Assembly (NCBI RefSeq): GCF_002242805.1
Contig: NZ_MCGQ01000027.1
Location: 62,001 to 126,000, forward strand
DNA from: Streptomyces diastatochromogenes
GTDB lineage: Bacteria > Actinomycetota > Actinomycetes > Streptomycetales > Streptomycetaceae
Reading direction: 5' to 3'
DNA length: 64,000 nucleotides
The translations under genes and the position numbers were made by a program. Shown here piece after piece: positions 58,953-64,000 of the stretch. A model generated the notes under the pieces. It was given only the letters and a program-made list of their open reading frames with translations. It was not told the origin of the DNA and searched no databases. The first letter of the stretch is position 1. Each line of letters opens with the position of its first letter.

Positions 58953-59606
58953 TCAGGGCAGCAGCCGCTGTTCCTTCGCCACCGCCACGGCGCCCGCCCG
59001 GGTGTCCACGCCGAGCTTGTCGTAGATGCGGCGCAGGTGGGTCTTGACCGTGGCCTCGCTGATGTACAGGGCGCGGGCGATGGCGTGGTTGGGCAGGCCC
59101 TGGGCGAGGTGGGCGAGGATGTCGCGTTCACGAGGGGTGAGGGCCGGGCGGGGGTTGCGCAGACGGGCCATGACACGGTCGGCGACCGGCGGTGACAGGG
59201 CGGGGCGGCCCTGGGCGGAGGCGTGGATCGCGGTGAAGAGGTCCTCGGCGCGCTCCGCCTTGAGGAGGTATCCGGTGGCTCCGGCCTCGATGGCCCGAGT
59301 GACGTCCGCGTCGGTGTCGTACGTCGTCAGGACCAGCACGTGCGGGGCGGGGGTGAGGGCGCGCAGTCGGCGGGTGGCCGCCACGCCGTCCATGCCCTCG
59401 CCCAGCTGCAGGTCCATGAGCACGACGTCCGGCGCGGTCTTGCGGGCCAGCGCCAGCGCTTCCTCGCCGCTGCCGGCCTCGCCGACGACCTCGATGTCCG
59501 GGGCGCTGTGCAGGAGGGCCAGCAGGCCGGCGCGTACGACGGCGTGGTCGTCGCAGACGAGGATGCGGACGGGGGCCGCGGGGCCCGGCTCGGGAGTCCC
59601 GGTCAT
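58953..59606 (-). CDS. NarL-type response regulator (SenR-like)
   Basis: A 217-residue regulator. Receiver domain with VCDDHAVVR, phospho-Asp in DVVLMDLQLGEGMDG, Thr in VLTTYDTD and Lys in YLLKAE; LuxR-type helix-turn-helix at the C-terminus (LTPRERDILAHLAQGLPNHA then ALYISEATVKTHLRRI). It overlaps the kinase gene by 4 bp (ATGA). Order next to hbpS and katG/fur matches SenR of S. reticuli. With its kinase broken, it would need phosphorylation from elsewhere. Confidence 0.88.
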   Translation of the reverse strand: MTGTPEPGPAAPVRILVCDDHAVVRAGLLALLHSAPDIEVVGEAGSGEEALALARKTAPDVVLMDLQLGEGMDGVAATRRLRALTPAPHVLVLTTYDTDADVTRAIEAGATGYLLKAERAEDLFTAIHASAQGRPALSPPVADRVMARLRNPRPALTPRERDILAHLAQGLPNHAIARALYISEATVKTHLRRIYDKLGVDTRAGAVAVAKEQRLLP

Positions 59607-60806
59607 CTGGGCTCCAGCGGGATCGCGGCGGACAGGGCCGTGCCCTCGCCCGGTGCCGACTCGATGCTGAGGGTGCCGCCCAGCTGGCGCAGGCGGGCGC
59701 GGATGGCGGGGAGGCCGTGGCCGCGTCCTTCGGTCTCCGGGACCGTACCGGTGTCGAAGCCCCGGCCGTCGTCCGTGACGTCCAGGACGATCTGGTCGTC
59801 CAGGCAGGTCAGGGTGAGGGTCGCCGTGGTGGCGGCCGCGTGTTCGCGGACGTTGGCCAGGGCTCCCTGGGCGATGCGGAGCAGGGCCGACTCCACGGGG
59901 GCGGGCAGGGCGGCGGGCGGGGTGCCCTCCAGGTGGACGCGGACGGTGAGCGTGGGCGTCGTCTCGCGGTCGGCGACCGCCCGCAGGGCCTGGAGCAGGC
60001 CGCCGCCCTCGGCCAGGTCGGCCGGGGTCAGGTCGTGGACGAAGCGGCGGGCCTCGGCGAGGCTGCGTTCGGCGATCGACGCCGCCGTGCGGACGTGGTC
60101 GCGGGCGGTGTCCGGGGTGGTGTCCCAGAGGCGGTCAGCGGCCTGCAGGAGCATCCGCTGGCTGGACAGGCCCTGGCGAGGGTGATGGGGGTCCCCCCAT
60201 GCCTTTGGGGCTATGGGGGAGGATCTCCCGGGCCAGCCGCTCGCGTTCGGCGAGGGTGCCCTCGCGGCGCTCGGTGGCGGCGAGTTCGCGGCGGGTGCGG
60301 ACCAGGTCGTCGATCAGGGCGTCGCGGCGGGCCGACTGGCGCTGCATGACGACGTAGACGGTGGTGGCCACGGCGGCCACGGCCGGGGGTGCGACCAGCA
60401 CGTTGGGGTCCGGCCAGCCCGCGAGGCTCAGCTGGGCCGCGACGGCCAGCGCGGTCAGCAGCGCCACCAGCGCGATCGCGGCGCGCGGCGGGAGGGTGCG
60501 CAGGCCGGTGTAGAACAGCGGGACCGCGCACCAGGCGAAGCTGGGCGCCAGGACCACGAGGAGCGCCCAGGTCGCCACCACCAGGCCCAGCCAGGCCAGC
60601 CGGCGCGGGGCGAGGCGGGTGCCGAGGGCCGGGCCGAGCACGTACAGCACCGCCAGCAGGGCGGAGAGGGCGATGATCCAGGGGGTGCGGGGGCCCTCGG
60701 CGTGCCGGGCCAGGTAGCGGGCGAGGGACGCGGCCAGCAGCACGAAGAACGCCGTGTGCATGACGACGGTGAGGGCGCGGGTGTCGTCGCGTTCGGGCGT
60801 GGCCAC
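59603..60806 (-). pseudogene. SenS-like sensor histidine kinase, disrupted at the H-box
   Basis: From GTG 60806 (GGGAGGAG, 6 nt away) the frame encodes about five membrane spans and runs to ERERLAREI at about 60222, where a histidine kinase should continue HDTLAQGL. Instead about 38 nt of palindromic sequence follow and the frame ends soon after. The rest of the kinase (SSQRMLLQAADRLWDTTPDT, ATPase motifs ANVREHAA, DDGRGFD, GRGHGLPAIRAR) continues in another frame to 59603; one C is also missing in CTCGCCAGGGC. The phosphoacceptor His is lost, so the kinase cannot signal. Confidence 0.85.
60184..60221. repeat. Palindromic element inserted in the senS-like gene
   Basis: The segment contains TCCCCCCATGCC and GGGGCTATGGGGGA, which pair imperfectly around TTT to form a hairpin. 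Similar short C-rich/G-rich palindromes are scattered between genes in Streptomyces genomes, as I remember. No second copy was noticed in this window. It replaces the codons of the kinase H-box. Confidence 0.65.
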
Positions 60807-60877
60807 CGGTGACTCCTCCCTCGTCATCGCGCTGAGCTGGGCAAACACCCTCCATTGTTCCCTGGCCCGGGGCCCCC

Positions 60878-60901
60878 GGGGTCATCCGATCGGATGACCC
60901 C
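60878..60901. promoter_or_regulatory. 24-bp perfect palindrome between senS and hbpS
   Basis: Arms GGGGTCATCCGA and TCGGATGACCCC meet without a gap. It lies 72 bp from the senS start and 99 bp from the hbpS start in the divergent region. Inverted TCATCCGA-type half-sites suit a NarL-type dimer such as the adjacent SenR-like regulator. Confidence 0.6.
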
Positions 60902-60999
60902 CAGGGCAACCGGTCCGTCGACGCCGTACGTCCGGATCCGGGCCGAGGATCGGTGCGGGAGCGACTCCGCCCCCGGATCCGACCGCAGAGAGGTCCCTC

Positions 61000-61563
61000 G
61001 TGATGCCCAGCCGTAAGAAGCCGTCCAGCCGTACCCGCGTCCTCGTCGGCGGCGCCGTCCTCGCCGTCGTCGGTGCCGGTGTCGTCGGTACGGTCGCCGC
61101 CGGCGCCGCCGACTCCCCGGGCCCGGCGCCGGCCGCCGCGGCCGTCCGGAGCGGCAACCTGACCGAGAGCACGCACCTGACCCTCGACGCGGCCACGAAG
61201 GCGGCGCAGGCCGCGGTGGACGCCGCCGAGCAGGACGGCCGACGGGTGTCGGTGGCCGTCGTCGACCGCAACGGGAACACCCTGGTCACCCTGCGCGGCG
61301 ACGGTGCGGGCCCGCAGTCGTACGAGTCCGCCGAGCGCAAGGCGTTCACCGCGGTGTCCTGGAACGCTCCCACGTCCGAGCTGGCCAAGCGTCTTGAGCA
61401 GGCGCCGACCCTGAAGGACATCCCGGGCACGCTGTTCCTCGCGGGCGGCGCCCCGGTGGCCGCCAAGGGTGCCCCGGTCGCGGGCATCGGCGTCGCGGGC
61501 GCCCCGTCGGGCGACCTGGACGAGCGCTACGCGCAGGCGGGCGTGGCGGCGCTGGGCCGCTGA
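61000..61563 (+). CDS. hbpS: Haem-binding protein HbpS-like (GlcG/HbpS family)
   Basis: A 187-residue exported protein. A signal/anchor segment (about 15-38) is followed by the HbpS/GlcG domain: LTLDAATKAAQAAVDAAEQD, VSVAVVDRNGNTLVTLRGDG, AERKAFTAVSWNAPTSELA and GVAGAPSGDLDERYAQAGVA. HbpS binds haem outside the cell and modulates the SenS kinase. GTG 61000 or ATG 61003 both follow GAGAGG. It is divergent from the broken senS gene and convergent with katG. Gene name by synteny and family. Confidence 0.85.
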   Translation: MMPSRKKPSSRTRVLVGGAVLAVVGAGVVGTVAAGAADSPGPAPAAAAVRSGNLTESTHLTLDAATKAAQAAVDAAEQDGRRVSVAVVDRNGNTLVTLRGDGAGPQSYESAERKAFTAVSWNAPTSELAKRLEQAPTLKDIPGTLFLAGGAPVAAKGAPVAGIGVAGAPSGDLDERYAQAGVAALGR

Positions 61564-61587
61564 GGCCGCCCTGACCGGTGACACGCC

Positions 61588-61631
61588 GAAGGCGTCCAGG
61601 CCGACCCGTGCGGGCCGTCCTGGACGCCTTC
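61588..61631. terminator. Bidirectional 13-bp hairpin between hbpS and katG
   Basis: GAAGGCGTCCAGG (61588-61600) pairs perfectly with CCTGGACGCCTTC (61619-61631); the 18-nt loop contains a further GGCC-rich helix. It lies between two convergent stop codons. Confidence 0.85.
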
Positions 61632-61650
61632 AGGAGGTTGCTGAGGTCGC

Positions 61651-63843
61651 TCAGACGAGGTCGAACCGGTCGAGGTTCATGACCTTGTCGAACGCGGCGA
61701 CGAAGTCGTTCACGAACTTCTCCTTCGCGTCGTCGGAGGCGTAGACCTCGGCGAGCGCGCGCAGCTCGGAGTTCGAGCCGAAGACGAGGTCGGCACGGGT
61801 GCCGGTCCACTTGACCTCGCCCGTGGCGTCGCGGCCCTCGAACGTGGTCTGGTCCTCGGAGGTCGACTTCCAGGTCGTGCCCAGGTCGAGCAGGTTGACG
61901 AAGTAGTCGTTCGTCAGCGTGCCGGGCGTCTCGGTGAGGACACCGTGCTGCGAACCCTGGTGGTTGGCGCCCAGGACGCGCAGGCCGCCGACGAGGACGG
62001 TCAGCTCGGGGGCGCTCAGGCCCAGCAGGTTCGCCTTGTCGAGCAGCAGGTACTCGGCCGGCAGGCGGTTGCCCTTGCCCTGGTAGTTGCGGAAGCCGTC
62101 GGCGCTCGGCTGGAGCGCCTCGAAGGACTCGGCGTCGGTGTGCTCCTCGGCCGCGTCGACACGACCCGGGGTGAAGGGCACCTCCACCTCGTGACCGCCG
62201 TCCTTGGCGGCCTTCTCCACGCCCGCGACACCACCGAGGACGACGAGGTCGGCCAGGGAGACCTTCTTGGCGCCGGAGGAGGCGTTGAACTCCTGCTGGA
62301 TGCCCTCGAGGACGCGCAGCACCTGGGCCAGCTCGTCGGGCTCGTTGACCTCCCAGCCGCGCTGCGGCTGCAGGCGGATACGGGCGCCGTTGGCACCGCC
62401 GCGCTTGTCGCTGCCGCGGAACGTGGACGCAGACGCCCACGCGGTGCTGACCAGCTGGGACACGGTCAGGCCCGAGTCGAGCAGCTTGGCCTTGAGGGAC
62501 GTGATGTCCGCGCCGTCGATCAGGTCACCCTCGCGCTCCGGCAGCGGGTCCTGCCACAGCAGCGTCTCCGCCGGGACCTCCGCGCCGAGGTACAGGGACT
62601 TCGGGCCCATGTCACGGTGGGTCAGCTTGTACCAGGCGCGGGCGAAGGCGTCCGCGAACTCCTCCGGGTTCTCGTAGAACCGGCGCGAGATCGGCTCGTA
62701 GATCGGGTCGAAGCGCAGCGACAGGTCGGTGGTGAGCATCTGCGGGCGGTGCTTCTTCGACGAGTCGTGCGCGTCGGGGACGATCTCCGGAGCGTCCTTC
62801 GCCACCCACTGGTGGGCGCCGGCCGGGCTCTGGGTGAGCTCGTACTCGTACTCGAAGAGGTTCTTGAAGAACCCGTTGCTCCACTGGGTCGGCGTGGTGG
62901 TCCAGGTGACCTCGAGGCCGGACGTGATGGCGTCGCCGCCCTTGCCGGTGCCGTAGGTGCTGGCCCAGCCGAGGCCCTGCGCCTCGATGGGGGCGGCCTC
63001 GGGGTCGGCGCCGACGTTCTCGGCCGGGCCGGCGCCGTGGGTCTTGCCGAAGGTGTGACCACCGGCGATCAGCGCGACGGTCTCCTCGTCGTTCATCGCC
63101 ATGCGGCGGAACGTCTCACGGATGTCGCGGGCCGCGGCGATCGGGTCCGGGTTGCCGTTGGGGCCCTCCGGGTTGACGTAGATGAGGCCCATCTGGACGG
63201 CGCCGAGCGGGTTCTCCAGCTCGCGGTCGCCGGTGTAGCGCTTGTCGTCCAGCCAGGTGGTCTCGGGACCCCAGTAGACGTCCTCCTCGGCCTCCCAGAC
63301 GTCCGCACGGCCGCCGCCGAAGCCGAAGGTCTCGAAGCCCATCTGCTCCAGCGCGACGTTGCCGGTGAGGATCATGAGGTCGGCCCAGGAGATGCTCTGG
63401 CCGTACTTCTTCTTCACCGGCCACAGCAGACGGCGGGCCTTGTCCAGGTTGCCGTTGTCCGGCCAGCTGTTGAGGGGGGCGAAGCGCTGCTGGCCAGCGC
63501 CGGCGCCGCCGCGGCCGTCGCTGATGCGGTAGGTGCCCGCGCTGTGCCAGGCCATCCGGATCATCAGCGGGCCGTAGTTGCCGAAGTCGGCCGGCCACCA
63601 GTCCTGGGAGTCGGTGAGCACCTCGGCGATGTCCCGCTTCACGGCGGCGAGGTCGAGGTTCTTGAAGGCCTCGGCGTAGTCGAACTCCTCACCCAGCGGG
63701 TTGGCCACGGCGGGGTTCTTGGCGAGGATCTTCAGGTTGAGCCGGTCCGGCCACCACTGGCGGTTGCCGCCGCCCTGGGTCGGGTGCGCGGCACGGTCGT
63801 GTGCGACCGGGCACTTCGCCTCGGCAGGGGTGTTCTCGGACAT
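61651..63843 (-). CDS. katG: Catalase-peroxidase KatG (CpeB type)
   Basis: A 730-residue bifunctional haem enzyme that removes H2O2. Distal pocket RMAWHSAGTYR (Arg, Trp, His), the covalent adduct Trp-Tyr-Met is available (AWHS, LIYVNPEGPNG, RRMAMND), and the proximal His is in GGHTFGKTHGAG. The second, inactive domain is present to the end. ATG 63843 follows GGAAGGA; an extended frame to 63909 overlaps the upstream fur gene. It is 26 bp downstream of a fur-type gene, as in the furS-cpeB operon. Confidence 0.95.
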   Translation of the reverse strand: MSENTPAEAKCPVAHDRAAHPTQGGGNRQWWPDRLNLKILAKNPAVANPLGEEFDYAEAFKNLDLAAVKRDIAEVLTDSQDWWPADFGNYGPLMIRMAWHSAGTYRISDGRGGAGAGQQRFAPLNSWPDNGNLDKARRLLWPVKKKYGQSISWADLMILTGNVALEQMGFETFGFGGGRADVWEAEEDVYWGPETTWLDDKRYTGDRELENPLGAVQMGLIYVNPEGPNGNPDPIAAARDIRETFRRMAMNDEETVALIAGGHTFGKTHGAGPAENVGADPEAAPIEAQGLGWASTYGTGKGGDAITSGLEVTWTTTPTQWSNGFFKNLFEYEYELTQSPAGAHQWVAKDAPEIVPDAHDSSKKHRPQMLTTDLSLRFDPIYEPISRRFYENPEEFADAFARAWYKLTHRDMGPKSLYLGAEVPAETLLWQDPLPEREGDLIDGADITSLKAKLLDSGLTVSQLVSTAWASASTFRGSDKRGGANGARIRLQPQRGWEVNEPDELAQVLRVLEGIQQEFNASSGAKKVSLADLVVLGGVAGVEKAAKDGGHEVEVPFTPGRVDAAEEHTDAESFEALQPSADGFRNYQGKGNRLPAEYLLLDKANLLGLSAPELTVLVGGLRVLGANHQGSQHGVLTETPGTLTNDYFVNLLDLGTTWKSTSEDQTTFEGRDATGEVKWTGTRADLVFGSNSELRALAEVYASDDAKEKFVNDFVAAFDKVMNLDRFDLV

Positions 63844-63869
63844 GGGGGAATCCTTCCGAACTGAGGGGT

Positions 63870-64000
63870 TCACGATGCAGCGGTAGCGGCGGTGGAACAG
63901 TCGGGGCACAGGCCCCAGTAGATGACCTCGGCCTCGTCGATCGAAAAGCCGCGGTCGTCGGCCGCGGTCAGACAGGGGGCGTGGCCGACCGCGCAGTCGA
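63870..64000 (-). CDS. Fur-family repressor (FurS/CatR-like), C-terminal part
   Basis: The last 43 codons of a gene that begins outside the window: DCAVGHAPCLTAADDRGFSI, DEAEVIYWGLCPDCS and a short Ala/Thr tail. The CPDC pair is one half of the structural zinc site of Fur proteins. Position immediately upstream of katG matches FurS/CatR, redox-sensing repressors of catalase-peroxidase genes in Streptomyces. Confidence 0.8.
   Translation of the reverse strand, partial: DCAVGHAPCLTAADDRGFSIDEAEVIYWGLCPDCSTAATAAS

Overview
The window is typical Streptomyces chromosome: G+C near 70 percent, strong G/C bias at third codon positions, GGAGG-like ribosome sites, many GTG starts, and several families and regulatory motifs best known from streptomycetes. 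The mixture of secreted hydrolases, resistance genes, insertion-sequence debris and several broken genes suggests an accessory part of the chromosome, possibly an arm. Layout: 1-5.1 kb holds the 5' part of a rifampicin monooxygenase gene (rox) behind a perfect rifamycin-associated element, a small copper-type membrane protein/lipoprotein pair behind a CsoR-like operator, a flavoprotein, a GNAT acetyltransferase and the remains of a TetR gene. 5.2-9.7 kb looks like a carboxylate uptake and sensing group (MHS-type permease, OmpR-type regulator, sensor kinase, TAXI binding protein). 9.8-16.6 kb holds uppS, a LysR/ridA divergent pair, a cold-shock-like small protein, proline iminopeptidase, a GH88-like hydrolase, a polysaccharide deacetylase and small secreted or hydrolase genes. 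16.9-21.2 kb has a ThuA-ricin lectin protein, the efeO-efeB iron pair and a Fic protein. 21.5-25.6 kb is a foreign island: an IS with 23-bp inverted repeats and a broken ISAzo13-type transposase, and a low-G+C orphan gene bracketed by two nearly identical 246-bp IS-derived direct repeats. 25.9-28.1 kb carries a small membrane protein, a sigma factor fused to C-terminal membrane segments, and on the opposite strand a caspase-like protein lacking the expected catalytic residues. 29.9-39.1 kb holds a secreted phospholipase C/phosphatase with a possible PHO box, a CPA2 antiporter, a large FG-GAP protein, an APH-like kinase and a secreted DMFase-like protein. 40.1-44.0 kb is a TetR/APC permease/amidohydrolase group, followed by a serine-tRNA-like RNA gene with an abnormal anticodon arm and a deleted XRE-type gene. 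44.8-50.2 kb has PPK2, a GH10-GH62 xylan enzyme and a PL9-like pectate lyase, each glycan gene with its own palindromic operator. 50.4-53.4 kb reproduces the blaL/blaA/blaB beta-lactamase arrangement known from Streptomyces cacaoi. 53.6-58.8 kb groups a cNMP-binding protein, an Rv1733c-type membrane protein, phosphoketolase and two universal stress proteins, resembling dormancy/low-oxygen gene sets. 58.9-64.0 kb matches the haem/redox locus senR-senS-hbpS with katG (cpeB) and a fur-type gene (furS), but senS is broken: a roughly 38-nt palindromic element sits exactly where the phosphoacceptor-histidine box should be. The most noteworthy observations are the disrupted senS with a 24-bp palindrome between senS and hbpS, the abnormal tRNA, the membrane sigma/pseudo-caspase pair, the bracketed orphan gene, and the RAE in front of rox.
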